Assembly (NCBI GenBank): GCA_021831035.1
Contig: JAKBNL010000002.1
Span: 104,488-168,487 of the forward strand
Reading direction: 5' to 3'
Source of the DNA: Actinomycetes bacterium
Lineage (GTDB): Bacteria > Actinomycetota > Acidimicrobiia > Acidimicrobiales > RAAP-2
DNA length: 64,000 nucleotides
Of the stretch, positions 35,070 to 43,355 are shown piece by piece. The position numbers and the translations under genes were made by a program. The number at the start of each line of letters is the position of its first letter. Position 1 is the stretch's first letter. The notes beneath the pieces are model-generated. The model ran no database searches. It was not told the DNA's origin and was given only the letters and a program-made list of their open reading frames with translations.

Positions 35070-36269
35070 CTAGCCCCGGGGCACGTCCTTCCAGGCGACG
35101 CCCTTGTCGGCGCGTGGCTCGGCGGCCAGGCCGAGCACCCGCTCACCGATGATGTTGCGCATCACCTCGCTGGTGCCCCCCTCGATGGAGTTCGCGCGCG
35201 AGCGGATGAAAAGTTTGCGCACGTCACCGGTGGCGTAGCTCGTCTCGCTCGGGCGCACCAGGGGATAGCCCGAGCCGTAGAGCATCCCCTCGGCCCCGAG
35301 CAGGTCGACGCACAACTCGCTCAGGCGCTGGTTGCCCTCGGCCGAGGCGAGCTTCGCCACCGAGCCCTCCGGGCCCGGGGTGCCGGCGTCACGCAGATCG
35401 CTCGCACGCCAGTTCGTGAGCCGTGACACCTCGGCGCGGACCCAGGCCTCCAGGACCCGCGCGCGCACGGCCCTCGCGTAGGGGTCGGCGCGCACGGCCC
35501 AGCGTTCGCGCCACAGGCCGAGAGCCTGGCCGATCAGTCCCGAGTCGCGCGGGGGGACGCCACCGCCGATCGAGACGCGCTCGTTCATCAACGTCGTGAT
35601 GGCCACGGTCCAGCCCTCGCCCACCCCGCCGAGGCGCCGGGTGTCGGGCACCCGGGCGTCGGTGAAGAAGCACTCGTTGAACTCCGCCTCGCCCGTCGCC
35701 TGGTAGAGGGGGCGAACCTCGACCCCGGGCGCCCGCATGTCGACGAGGAAGGCGGTGATGCCGCGGTGCTTGGGCTGGTCGGGGTCGGTGCGCGCGATGA
35801 TCAGCCCGTAGCTCGCCACGTGGGCGAGGGTCGTCCAGACCTTCTGGCCGTTGAGGAGCCACTCGTCCCCGTCGCGTTCGGCCCGGGTGGCCAGACTGGC
35901 GACGTCCGAACCGGCGCCCGGCTCGCTGAAGAGCTGGCACCACACCTCCTCACCGGTGAACAGGGGACGCAAGAAGCGCGCCTTCTGCTCCTCGGTGCCG
36001 TGCACGGCGATGGTCGGGGCGACCATGCCGTAGCCGATCACGTTGCGTAGTGCGGCCGTCGGCGCGCCGGCGTTCGCGAGCCGGACCAGCGTGTGCTGCT
36101 GCTCGGCCGGACTGCCCCCCAGGCCGCCACAGCCCACCGGGAAGTGCACCCACGCGAGTCCCCGGTCGAACTGCTCGCCGAGGAAGGTCACCGGGTCGGT
36201 CGCGCGCGGAGGGACCTCGGCGAGCAGCGCGTCGATGCGCGCGTCGAGGTCGGTGATCGTCTCGGCCAT
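35070..36269 (-). CDS. Acyl-CoA dehydrogenase
   Basis: This FAD-dependent enzyme introduces the alpha-beta double bond in acyl-CoA, substrate unknown. From ATG 36269 it is 399 aa. Visible family segments are CQLFSEPGAGSDVASL (flavin and substrate contacts), NGQKVWTTLAHVASY and the C-terminal SIEGGTSEVMRNIIGERVLGL. AGGAGGAG directly precedes the ATG. It resembles the FadE branch found in actinobacteria that degrade steroids or branched acids; I cannot narrow the substrate further. Confidence 0.9.
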   Translation of the reverse strand: MAETITDLDARIDALLAEVPPRATDPVTFLGEQFDRGLAWVHFPVGCGGLGGSPAEQQHTLVRLANAGAPTAALRNVIGYGMVAPTIAVHGTEEQKARFLRPLFTGEEVWCQLFSEPGAGSDVASLATRAERDGDEWLLNGQKVWTTLAHVASYGLIIARTDPDQPKHRGITAFLVDMRAPGVEVRPLYQATGEAEFNECFFTDARVPDTRRLGGVGEGWTVAITTLMNERVSIGGGVPPRDSGLIGQALGLWRERWAVRADPYARAVRARVLEAWVRAEVSRLTNWRASDLRDAGTPGPEGSVAKLASAEGNQRLSELCVDLLGAEGMLYGSGYPLVRPSETSYATGDVRKLFIRSRANSIEGGTSEVMRNIIGERVLGLAAEPRADKGVAWKDVPRG

Positions 36270-36314
36270 GCTCCTCCTCATTCCCCGACGCATCCTACGC
36301 AGCCGCTCTCCCGC

Positions 36315-36320
36315 TAGAAC
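36315..36320 (+). promoter_or_regulatory. Candidate leaderless -10 element of the S51 peptidase gene
   Basis: TAGAAC is followed by GTTCCC and the GTG at 36327. The 6-nt gap matches the window-wide pattern, but the last base of the hexamer is C instead of T. Confidence 0.3.
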
Positions 36321-36326
36321 GTTCCC

Positions 36327-37061
36327 GTGACCACCCGACGGATCCTCGCGACCTCCGGCGGCTGGGTGCCGGGCCCCACCCAGGGGACGGTGCGACTGGG
36401 CCGGATGGTCCTCGACGCCCTCGCCGCCACCGGTGCGACGCGACCCCGCGTGTGCCTGCTCGAGACCGCCGCCGGCGACCCGACCTCGAGCTACGCGATG
36501 AGCTTCGAGGCGTTCGCCGCCGCCGGCTGCGACGTCACCTGGTTCCGGGTCTTCCCCCAGCCCTCGGCCGACCCCGTCGAGCGCCTCGGCGGGTCCGACC
36601 TCGTCTGGGTCGGCGGGGGCTCGGTCGCGAACCTGCTGGCCCTGTGGCGCCTGCACGGGGTCGACGCGGCCTTGCGCGAGGCCTGGGAGCGCGGGGTGAT
36701 CCTCGCCGGCGTCTCGGCCGGGTCGATCTGCTGGCACGTGGGCGGGCCGACCGACTCCTTCGGTCCCACCCTGACCCCCGTCTACGGCGGGCTCGCCCTC
36801 GTGCCCTACGGCAACGGCGTGCACTACGACTCCGAGGCGCAACGCCGGCCCCTCCTCCAGCGGCTCGTCGCCGAGGGGTCCCTGCCGACGAGTTACGCGA
36901 CCGACGACCACGTGGGCCTGTGGTACGAGGGCGACGTCGCCACGCGCGTGGTCGCCGACTTCGAGTTCGACCCGCTGAGCGGCCCGGCCGCCTACCGCAT
37001 CGAAGGCGGCGTCGACGGGGCCGTCGAGACCCGGGTGGGCGTCGGCCGGAACTTCCCCTAG
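36327..37061 (+). CDS. Peptidase S51 family protein (dipeptidase E-like)
   Basis: This is a serine hydrolase with a class I glutaminase-like fold, related to PepE. The 244-residue protein has the nucleophile Ser in LAGVSAGSICWHVGG and a likely catalytic His in NGVHYDSEAQRRP. N-terminal RILATSGGWVPGP is typical of this actinobacterial group. It is divergent from the acyl-CoA dehydrogenase across 57 bp and convergent with trpG at CTAG. Confidence 0.84.
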   Translation: MTTRRILATSGGWVPGPTQGTVRLGRMVLDALAATGATRPRVCLLETAAGDPTSSYAMSFEAFAAAGCDVTWFRVFPQPSADPVERLGGSDLVWVGGGSVANLLALWRLHGVDAALREAWERGVILAGVSAGSICWHVGGPTDSFGPTLTPVYGGLALVPYGNGVHYDSEAQRRPLLQRLVAEGSLPTSYATDDHVGLWYEGDVATRVVADFEFDPLSGPAAYRIEGGVDGAVETRVGVGRNFP

Positions 37062-37723
37062 CGCCCGGGCACGGGCAGCACCGCGCGCACCGACTCGGCG
37101 CGCCGCACGAGCGTCGCGGCGACGTCGCGCGCGCCGGTCACGCCGATCGAGTCGAGCCAGTTGGCGAGCATCAGGTGGCCGTCCTGGGTGAGCACGGACT
37201 CGGGGTGGAACTGGACGCCCTCGATCGGGGCGCGGCGGTGGCGGATCCCCATCACGAGGCCGTCGGCGCGCGCACTGACCTCGAGCCCCTCGGGCAGGGA
37301 GCCGGCGTCGACGACCAGCGAGTGGTAGCGACCGACGATGAGCGGGTCCGCGACGTCGCGAAAGAGCCCCCGGTGGTCGTGGGTGATCACGCTCGCACGG
37401 CCGTGCACGAGCTCGGGCGCGTGGACGACGCGTCCGCCCAGGGCCTCGGCGATGGCCTGGTGCCCAAGGCAGATCCCGAGCAGGGGGACCCGGTGACCCA
37501 GGCAGTGGCGAACCATCGCCACGTCGCAGCCCGCGGCGCGCGGGTGGCCCGGGCCGGGCGAGAGGACGACGCCGGCCACCCCGAGCCCCTCGAGGTCCTC
37601 GGGCGCGACCGCGTCGTTGCGGGCCACGACCGTCGTGGCGCCCAACTCACCGAGATACTGGACGACGTTGTAGACGAACGAGTCGTAGTTGTCGACGACG
37701 AGCACGCGCGTCGGGGATCCCAT
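37058..37723 (-). CDS. trpG: Anthranilate/aminodeoxychorismate synthase glutaminase subunit
   Basis: This subunit provides ammonia for anthranilate synthesis and may be shared with 4-amino-4-deoxychorismate synthesis. The 221 residues begin MGSPTRVLVVDNYDSFVYNV. The nucleophile Cys is in LLGICLGHQAIAEALGG and the His/Glu pair in GVQFHPESVLT. It is transcribed away from trpE instead of following it, with only 35 bp between start codons. The last 25 residues extend slightly beyond the usual end. Confidence 0.92.
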   Translation of the reverse strand: MGSPTRVLVVDNYDSFVYNVVQYLGELGATTVVARNDAVAPEDLEGLGVAGVVLSPGPGHPRAAGCDVAMVRHCLGHRVPLLGICLGHQAIAEALGGRVVHAPELVHGRASVITHDHRGLFRDVADPLIVGRYHSLVVDAGSLPEGLEVSARADGLVMGIRHRRAPIEGVQFHPESVLTQDGHLMLANWLDSIGVTGARDVAATLVRRAESVRAVLPVPGR

Positions 37724-37758
37724 CGGCCAATCCTACGGCCGGTGGTTAACCTCTCGAC
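37724..37758. promoter_or_regulatory. Overlapping divergent leaderless promoters of trpG and trpE
   Basis: For trpG (minus) TAGGAT at 37730-37735 lies 6 nt before the ATG. For trpE (plus) TAACCT at 37747-37752 lies 6 nt before the GTG. With a 17-bp spacer, each promoter's -35 would fall next to the other gene's start codon. RNA polymerase could therefore occupy only one direction at a time. No leader peptide or attenuator fits in this space. Confidence 0.5.
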
Positions 37759-39258
37759 GTGGAGACGCTCACGAGGGCCCGCTTCGACGCTCTGGTCGCC
37801 GCCGGCTACAACGTGGTCCCGCTCACCGCCACCCTCCAGCTCGACCGGGAGACACCCGTCACCCTCTACGACCGGCTCCGTGGTCGAGCCTTCTTCCTGC
37901 TCGAGAGCGCGGCCCTCGCCGAGACGACCGGCCGGTACTCCTTCGTGGGACTGGACCGACTCTGGCGGCTCACCACCCGCGCCGGCGAGACGGTCGTCGA
38001 CGGCGCCGACGCCCCCCGGGCCCCCTCCCCGCTCGCCGAACTGCGCGCCCGGCTCGGCCGGTACCGGGTCGCGCCCACCCCCGGACTGCCCGACCTCCTC
38101 GGCGGGGCCGTCGGCTTCGTCAGCTACGACCACGTGCGTCGCCTCGAGCGACTGCCGGGCCACCCCGGGGAGCCCGCGTGGCCCGAGGTCGACTTCGGTT
38201 TCCCCGGGGCGATGCTGGTCTGCGACCACCTGCGCCACTCCACGACCGTCGTCGCGCTGGCCCTCGTGGAGGACCGTCCCGAGCAGAGCTACCGCGACGC
38301 GCGCGCGCGCCTCGAGGCCCTCGTCGAGGACCTCCTCGCCCCGGCGCCGACGCCCGACACCCTCACCGAGCGCCTGGTGGCGACGGCCCCCGACCAGCGC
38401 GGCTCGATCCCCGTGCGCGAGATCGCGGCCCGACTCTCGAACTTCGCGCCCGAGCGCTACGAGGCTGTCGTCGAGCGGGCCCGCGCCTACATCGAGGACG
38501 GCGACGTCTTCCAGGTGGTGCCGAGCCAGCAGTTCCGCCGACCGACGAGCGTCGATCCGCTCACGCTCTACCGGGTGCTGCGCTCGCTCAACCCCTCGCC
38601 GTACATGTACCTGATCGACACCGGGGAGCGCCAACTGGTCGGGGCGAGCCCCGAGATGCTCGTGCGCGTGCACGACGGGGTCGTCTCGACCCGGCCCATC
38701 GCCGGCACCCGCCCCCGCGGGACGACCGAGGAGGAAGACCGAGCGCTCGAAGCCGAGGTGCTGACCGACGAGAAGGAGATTGCCGAGCACGTGATGCTCG
38801 TCGACCTCGGGCGCAACGACATCGGCAAGGTCGCCGAGACCGGGTCGGTACGGGTCGACCAGCTGGCCCACGTCGAGCGCTTCAGCCACCTCATGCACCT
38901 GGTGAGCCACGTGGACGGCCGCCTTCGACCAGGGCTCGACGCCTTCGACGCCTTCGACGCGGTCTTCCCGGCCGGCACGCTCACCGGCGCGCCCAAGGTG
39001 CGCGCCATGGAGATCATCGACGAGTTCGAACCCACCTACCGCGGCCCCTACGGGGGGGCCGTGGGCTACTTCTCGCTCTCGGGCAACGCCGACTTCGCCA
39101 TCACCATCCGCACGGTCGCGCTCGCCGACGGCTGGGCCACGATCCAGGCCGGCGGCGGCGTGGTGGCCGACAGCCGCGGGCCGGCCGAGTACCTCGAGTG
39201 CCTCAGCAAGGCGTCGGCGCCCCTATTGGCCCTGGAGATCGCTGACCCCTCGCCCTGA
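37759..39258 (+). CDS. trpE: Anthranilate synthase component I
   Basis: TrpE converts chorismate to anthranilate, the first committed step to tryptophan. The 499-residue protein keeps the feedback-binding LLESA segment (FFLLESAALAETTGRYSF) and the chorismate-binding core with RPIAGTRPRG, DEKEIAEHVMLVDLGRND and GAPKVRAMEIIDE. The LLES motif and overall pattern favour TrpE over PabB. The GTG start is supported by TAACCT 6 nt upstream. Downstream genes are not tryptophan genes. Confidence 0.93.
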   Translation: METLTRARFDALVAAGYNVVPLTATLQLDRETPVTLYDRLRGRAFFLLESAALAETTGRYSFVGLDRLWRLTTRAGETVVDGADAPRAPSPLAELRARLGRYRVAPTPGLPDLLGGAVGFVSYDHVRRLERLPGHPGEPAWPEVDFGFPGAMLVCDHLRHSTTVVALALVEDRPEQSYRDARARLEALVEDLLAPAPTPDTLTERLVATAPDQRGSIPVREIAARLSNFAPERYEAVVERARAYIEDGDVFQVVPSQQFRRPTSVDPLTLYRVLRSLNPSPYMYLIDTGERQLVGASPEMLVRVHDGVVSTRPIAGTRPRGTTEEEDRALEAEVLTDEKEIAEHVMLVDLGRNDIGKVAETGSVRVDQLAHVERFSHLMHLVSHVDGRLRPGLDAFDAFDAVFPAGTLTGAPKVRAMEIIDEFEPTYRGPYGGAVGYFSLSGNADFAITIRTVALADGWATIQAGGGVVADSRGPAEYLECLSKASAPLLALEIADPSP

Positions 39259-39278
39259 GGGGCATGGCGGGCCGACCC

Positions 39279-39284
39279 TATGCT
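39279..39284 (+). promoter_or_regulatory. Candidate -10 element of the B12 mutase operon
   Basis: TATGCT lies 27 nt before the GTG at 39312, and an AAGGAGG Shine-Dalgarno sits between them. This unit therefore looks leadered. Confidence 0.4.
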
Positions 39285-39311
39285 GGGCACGGCCGACAAG
39301 GAGGTCGCAGA

Positions 39312-40952
39312 GTGGCGCCGACGAGTAACGCCGAGGCCTGGGCCCACCTCTACGAGCGGGCCCCCGTTCGCCGGGCCCGTTTCACCACCCTCTCCGGGGT
39401 CCCCCTCGAGCCGGTCTACGGCACGCCCACGAGCGAGTACCCGGGCCTCTTCCCCTACACCCGAGGCATCCACGCCTCGATGTACCGGACCCGGCTGTGG
39501 ACGATGCGCATGTTCGCGGGCTTCGGCACGGCGCTCGACACGAACCGACGGTTCCGCGAGATCATCGCCGCCGGCGGGACGGGCCTGTCGACGGCCTTCG
39601 ACATGCCGACCCTGCTCGGGCTCGACTCGGACGACCCGATGGCCCTGGGCGAGGTCGGTCGCTGCGGGGTCGCGATCGACTCGCTCGCCGACGTCCACGA
39701 CCTGTTCGAGGGGATCGACCTCTCGGCGATCACCACCTCGATGACCATCAACGCCCCGGCCGCGGTGATGCTCGCCCTCTTCGTCGCCCACGCCGAGTCG
39801 GCCGGCGTCCCGCGCGAACGCCTCGGGGGCACCCTGCAGAACGACATCCTGAAGGAGTACCAGGCCCAGAAGGAGTTCGTCTTCCCGCCGCGGCCCTCGA
39901 TGCGCCTGGTGCGCGACACCATGGCCTTCACGGCGGCCGAGATGCCCCGGTGGAACTCGATCTCGATCTCGGGCTACCACATCCGCGAGGCCGGCTCCAC
40001 GGCGGCCGAGGAGCTCGCCTTCACGCTCGCCAACGGCTTCGCCTACGTCGAGCTCGCCCGGGAGGCCGGCCTGGAGGTCGACGCGATCGCCCCGCGCCTG
40101 TCGTTCTTCTTCAACGCCCACATCGACTTCTTCGAGGAGATCGCCAAGTACCGGGCCGCCCGACGGATCTGGGCCCGCTGGATGCGTGAGCACTACCAGG
40201 CCCGCGACGAGCGCAGCTGGCAGCTGCGCTTCCACACCCAGACCGCCGGCGTCTCGCTCACCGCCCAGCAGCCCGAGGTCAACGTCGCGCGCACCGCCAT
40301 CGAGGCGCTCGCGGGCGTGCTCGGCGGGACCCAGAGCCTGCACACCAACTCCCTCGACGAGGCCCTGGCCCTGCCCTCGGAGAAGGCGGCGCGCATCGCG
40401 CTGCGCACCCAGCAGGTCCTCGCCCACGAGACCAACGTCGCCCACGTCGCCGACCCCCTGGGCGGCTCGTGGCTCGTCGAGAGCCTGACCGACGAGCTCG
40501 AACGCCAGGCCGAGGAGCTCTTCGCCCACGTCGGCGACCTCGGCGGCGGCTCGATGCTCGAGGGCTGCATCCGGGGCATCGAGGAGAACTGGTTCCAGGG
40601 ACGCATCGCCGACTCGGCCTACGAGCTCGAGCGCACCTTCAACGCGGGCGAGCGGCTCGTCGTGGGGGTGAACGCCTTCACCGAGGGCAACGACGACAAG
40701 GACCTCGAGACCCTCAAGATCACCGACGCCGACGAGCGGCGCCAGCGCGAGCGGCTCGGCGCGGTACGCGCGAGCCGCGACGTCGACCAGGTCCACAAGG
40801 CCCTCGAGCGGCTGCGCGAGGACGCCGCCGACCCCAGCGTCAACCTGATGCCGGCCCTCATCGACGCGGCCCGGGCCTACGCCACGGTCGGCGAGATGAT
40901 GGCGACGATGGCCGGCGTCTTCGGCCGCTACGTGGAGGTCCCCACCCTGTGA
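39312..40952 (+). CDS. icmA: Acyl-CoA mutase large subunit, isobutyryl-CoA mutase-like
   Basis: This is the catalytic barrel of a B12-dependent acyl-CoA mutase lacking a fused cobalamin domain. The 546-residue length matches IcmA/HcmA rather than the roughly 720-residue MutB. Residues known to set specificity differ from methylmalonyl-CoA mutase: the Tyr89 position is Phe68 (TMRMFAGFG), the Arg207 position is Gln186 ([10 protein letters not shown]) and Ala116 is kept (Ala95, LSTAFDMP). Phe/Gln is the isobutyryl-CoA mutase pair; 2-hydroxyisobutyryl-CoA mutase would have Ile and Asp. GTG 39312 has AAGGAGG upstream. The small subunit overlaps its stop. Confidence 0.85.
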   Translation: MAPTSNAEAWAHLYERAPVRRARFTTLSGVPLEPVYGTPTSEYPGLFPYTRGIHASMYRTRLWTMRMFAGFGTALDTNRRFREIIAAGGTGLSTAFDMPTLLGLDSDDPMALGEVGRCGVAIDSLADVHDLFEGIDLSAITTSMTINAPAAVMLALFVAHAESAGVPRERLGGTLQNDILKEYQAQKEFVFPPRPSMRLVRDTMAFTAAEMPRWNSISISGYHIREAGSTAAEELAFTLANGFAYVELAREAGLEVDAIAPRLSFFFNAHIDFFEEIAKYRAARRIWARWMREHYQARDERSWQLRFHTQTAGVSLTAQQPEVNVARTAIEALAGVLGGTQSLHTNSLDEALALPSEKAARIALRTQQVLAHETNVAHVADPLGGSWLVESLTDELERQAEELFAHVGDLGGGSMLEGCIRGIEENWFQGRIADSAYELERTFNAGERLVVGVNAFTEGNDDKDLETLKITDADERRQRERLGAVRASRDVDQVHKALERLREDAADPSVNLMPALIDAARAYATVGEMMATMAGVFGRYVEVPTL

Positions 40953-41335
40953 GCCGCGTCCTCGTGGCCAAGGTCGGACTCGACGGCCACGACCGAGGGG
41001 TGAAGGTCGTCGCGCGGATCCTGCGCGACGCCGGCATGGAGGTCGTCTACACCGGGCTCTTCCAGACGCCCGAGTCGGTCGCGGCCTCGGCGATCGATGA
41101 GGACGTCGACGTGGTGGGCGTCTCGATGCTCTCGGGGGCCCACCTCACCCTCGCCCCCCTCGTCGTGACGGCGCTGCGCGAGCGCGGCTCGGAGATCCCG
41201 GTCGTCGTGGGGGGCATCGTGCCGCCCGACGACGTGCCCCTCCTGCGCGCGGCGGGCGTCGCCGCCGTGCTGGGGCCGGGCGCGAGCGCCCAGGAGATCG
41301 TCGCTACGGTCTCGGCGCTCGTGACGAGCCCCTAG
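40949..41335 (+). CDS. icmB: Acyl-CoA mutase small subunit, cobalamin-binding
   Basis: This B12-binding partner carries adenosylcobalamin to the large subunit. The 128-residue protein starts [20 protein letters not shown], and the base-off ligand His14 lies in the DxHxxG motif (DGHDRG). [10 protein letters not shown] and [11 protein letters not shown] complete the cobalamin fold. The GTG overlaps the large-subunit stop (GTGA), giving coupled synthesis. No MeaB/ArgK chaperone gene is adjacent. Confidence 0.9.
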   Translation: MSRVLVAKVGLDGHDRGVKVVARILRDAGMEVVYTGLFQTPESVAASAIDEDVDVVGVSMLSGAHLTLAPLVVTALRERGSEIPVVVGGIVPPDDVPLLRAAGVAAVLGPGASAQEIVATVSALVTSP

Positions 41336-41361
41336 TCCCGACGGACCCCGCGCCCAGCCCG

Positions 41362-41367
41362 TAGAGT
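41362..41367 (+). promoter_or_regulatory. Candidate -10 element of mscL
   Basis: TAGAGT lies 28 nt before the GTG at 41396, with GAGGAGGAAT as ribosome-binding site in between. The hexamer is identical to those upstream of yajC and the first hybrid kinase. Confidence 0.35.
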
Positions 41368-41395
41368 CGGGCCCATCACCGTCAGAGGAGGAATC

Positions 41396-41812
41396 GTGCT
41401 CAAGGGCTTCAAGAACTTCCTGATGCGCGGCGACCTGATCGTGGTCGCCGTCGGCCTGGTCGTCGCGTTGGCGTTCTCCAGCCTGATCTCGGCCTTCACG
41501 ACCAACATCATCACCCCGCTGATCAACGCGATCGCGGGCAACCCCACCAAACCGGGGCTGGCGTGGTCGTTGAACGGCCAACTGGTCAACCTCGGCGCCT
41601 TCATCTCGGCGATCGTCTACTTCGTCATCTTCATGGTGGTCATCTACTTCGTGCTCGTCGTCCCCTACCGCTCCCTCATGGCCCGTCGTGGGACGACGGT
41701 CTTCGGCGCGCCCGAGCCGCCCCCACCCACCAAGACCTGCCCCGAGTGCCTCTCCAGCGACCTGCCGGTAGCCGCCACCAAGTGCTGGCACTGCGCGAGC
41801 GTCATCGGCTAG
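41396..41812 (+). CDS. mscL: Large-conductance mechanosensitive channel with C-terminal zinc ribbon
   Basis: MscL is a membrane tension valve that protects against osmotic downshock. The 138-residue protein starts with the family N-terminus MLKGFKNFLMRGDLIVVAVG, and two membrane helices lie at about 14-42 and 68-90. The normal C-terminal amphipathic helix bundle is replaced by a proline linker (EPPPPTK) and a four-Cys ribbon with CPEC at 115-118 and CWHC at 130-133. This may act as a metal-dependent assembly or plug domain. GTG start with a strong Shine-Dalgarno. Confidence 0.9.
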   Translation: MLKGFKNFLMRGDLIVVAVGLVVALAFSSLISAFTTNIITPLINAIAGNPTKPGLAWSLNGQLVNLGAFISAIVYFVIFMVVIYFVLVVPYRSLMARRGTTVFGAPEPPPPTKTCPECLSSDLPVAATKCWHCASVIG

Positions 41813-41860
41813 GTCCGCCCCACCCACACCCCGTGCACCGAGACGTCCCCCCGCTCGGAC

Positions 41861-41866
41861 TAGTTT
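41861..41866 (+). promoter_or_regulatory. Candidate -10 element of livG
   Basis: TAGTTT lies 8 nt before the ATG at 41875, slightly longer than the usual 6 or 7. No Shine-Dalgarno is visible, so a nearly leaderless transcript for livGFHM is possible. Confidence 0.35.
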
Positions 41867-41874
41867 GACGCGCA

Positions 41875-42651
41875 ATGACTGACGGGGGGGGCGCGGCGCT
41901 ACTCGAGTTCGATCACGTCTCGGTGCACTTCGAGGGGCTGCGCGCGCTCGACGACGTCTCCTTCGCCGTCGCCTCGGGGGAGATCGTCGGTCTCATCGGC
42001 CCCAACGGTGCCGGCAAGACGACGGCCTTCAACGTCGCCTGCGGCTTCGTGCGCCCCTCGGCGGGCCACGTCCACTTCCACACCCGGGGCGCGTCGAACC
42101 TCCGGCCGAACGAGCTCGCGCACGCCGGCGTGGCGCGGACGCTCCAGGGCGTCGGGCTCTTCGGGCACTGCAGCGTCCTCGAGAACGTCATGGCCGGGGG
42201 CCAGAGTCGTCCGGCCGGCGGCGTGGTCTCGAGCCTGCTGGCCCTGCCGAGCGCCGTGCGCGCGGAGAAGGCGCTGCGCCGCGACGCGATGGCGATGCTC
42301 GAGCGCCTCGGCATCGCCGGGGTCGCGAACCGACTGCCCTCGACGATCCCCTACGGGACGGCGAAGAAGGTCGCCCTGGCGCGGGCCCTCATGGGTGAGC
42401 CGAGGCTCCTCATGCTCGACGAGCCCGCCTCCGGACTCGACGAAGCCGAGCTCGAGGAGTTCGCCGCGCACATCGTCGAGTTGCGCGCGACGATGGGCGT
42501 CCTGCTCGTCGAGCACAACATGGAGTTCGTGATGCCCCTGGTCGACCGGCTGGTCGTGCTGAACTTCGGCCAGGTCATCGCCACCGGCACTCCGCGTGAG
42601 GTGCGCGACAACCACGCCGTCATCGAGGCCTACCTCGGGGTGAGCGAATGA
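41875..42651 (+). CDS. livG: Branched-chain amino-acid ABC transporter ATP-binding protein LivG
   Basis: This is one of two ATPases of a HAAT-family importer. The 258 residues include Walker A GPNGAGKTT, Walker B LLMLDEPASGLD and the switch His in VEHNMEFVMPLVD. The signature region is unusual: IPYGTAKKVALARAL takes the place of LSxGxxRxLEIARAL, so the Ser-Gly core is Tyr-Gly-Thr. The ATG of livF overlaps its stop (ATGA). Confidence 0.88.
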   Translation: MTDGGGAALLEFDHVSVHFEGLRALDDVSFAVASGEIVGLIGPNGAGKTTAFNVACGFVRPSAGHVHFHTRGASNLRPNELAHAGVARTLQGVGLFGHCSVLENVMAGGQSRPAGGVVSSLLALPSAVRAEKALRRDAMAMLERLGIAGVANRLPSTIPYGTAKKVALARALMGEPRLLMLDEPASGLDEAELEEFAAHIVELRATMGVLLVEHNMEFVMPLVDRLVVLNFGQVIATGTPREVRDNHAVIEAYLGVSE

Positions 42652-43355
42652 TCACCGTCGAGCGCCTGACCGTAGCCTTCGGGGCGGTCTACGCCCTGCG
42701 CGAGGTGTCGCTACGCGCCGAAACCGGCAAGATCACCGCGGTGCTCGGCGCCAACGGCGCCGGCAAGACGACGCTGCTGCGCACGATCAGCGGGCTCGTC
42801 GCGCCCAAGTCCGGAACCGTGTCGCTCGACGAGCGCGTCCTCACCCGCCGCAAGCCCGAGGAGATCGCGCGCCTGGGGGTCGGCCACGTACCCGAGGGCC
42901 GAGGGGTCATCGCCGAGTTCACGGTCGAGGAGAACCTCCGCCTCGGCGCGATCGTGGCCAGGGTGCCCCTCGCGGACGGCCTCGACGAGCAGTACGAGGC
43001 GTTCCCGGTGCTCGGCCAGCGACGCAAGCAGCACGCCGCCAAGCTCTCCGGCGGCGAGCGACAGATGCTGGCCATGGCCCGTGCCCTCATCGCCCGGCCG
43101 TCGGTCCTCTTGCTCGACGAGCCCTCGCTGGGACTCGCGCCACTCGTGACGGCCCAGTTGATGGCGACCGTCGCCGAACTCTGCGCGACGCGGGACCTCA
43201 CCGTCGTCCTGGTCGAGCAGAACGCGTCGTCGGCCCTTCGCATCGCGCACCACGCCGTCGTGTTGAACGTCGGCACCGTCGTCGCCGACGCGCCGGCCGC
43301 GGAGGTTGCGGCCGACGAGCGGCTCCGTCAGTACTACCTCGGGATGGTGGAGTAG
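42648..43355 (+). CDS. livF: Branched-chain amino-acid ABC transporter ATP-binding protein LivF
   Basis: This is the second ATPase of the importer. The 235 residues have Walker A GANGAGKTT, the LivF segment VPEGRGVIAEFTVEENL, signature LSGGERQMLAMARAL, Walker B LLLDEPSLGLAP and the switch His replaced by Gln in VEQNA, which is normal for LivF. Its TAG overlaps the livH GTG as TAGTG. Confidence 0.93.
   Translation: MITVERLTVAFGAVYALREVSLRAETGKITAVLGANGAGKTTLLRTISGLVAPKSGTVSLDERVLTRRKPEEIARLGVGHVPEGRGVIAEFTVEENLRLGAIVARVPLADGLDEQYEAFPVLGQRRKQHAAKLSGGERQMLAMARALIARPSVLLLDEPSLGLAPLVTAQLMATVAELCATRDLTVVLVEQNASSALRIAHHAVVLNVGTVVADAPAAEVAADERLRQYYLGMVE

Noticed and set aside
37724..37758. Tryptophan leader peptide or riboswitch
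   Set aside because: Only 35 bp separate the two starts, too short for a leader, and both transcripts appear leaderless.
37387..38910. 507-codon minus-strand open frame spanning trpG and trpE
   Set aside because: It runs through both conserved genes in a non-conserved frame.
39312..41335. Annotation as methylmalonyl-CoA mutase
   Set aside because: Subunit sizes and the Phe68/Gln186 pair favour an isobutyryl-CoA mutase-like enzyme; final proof needs alignment.
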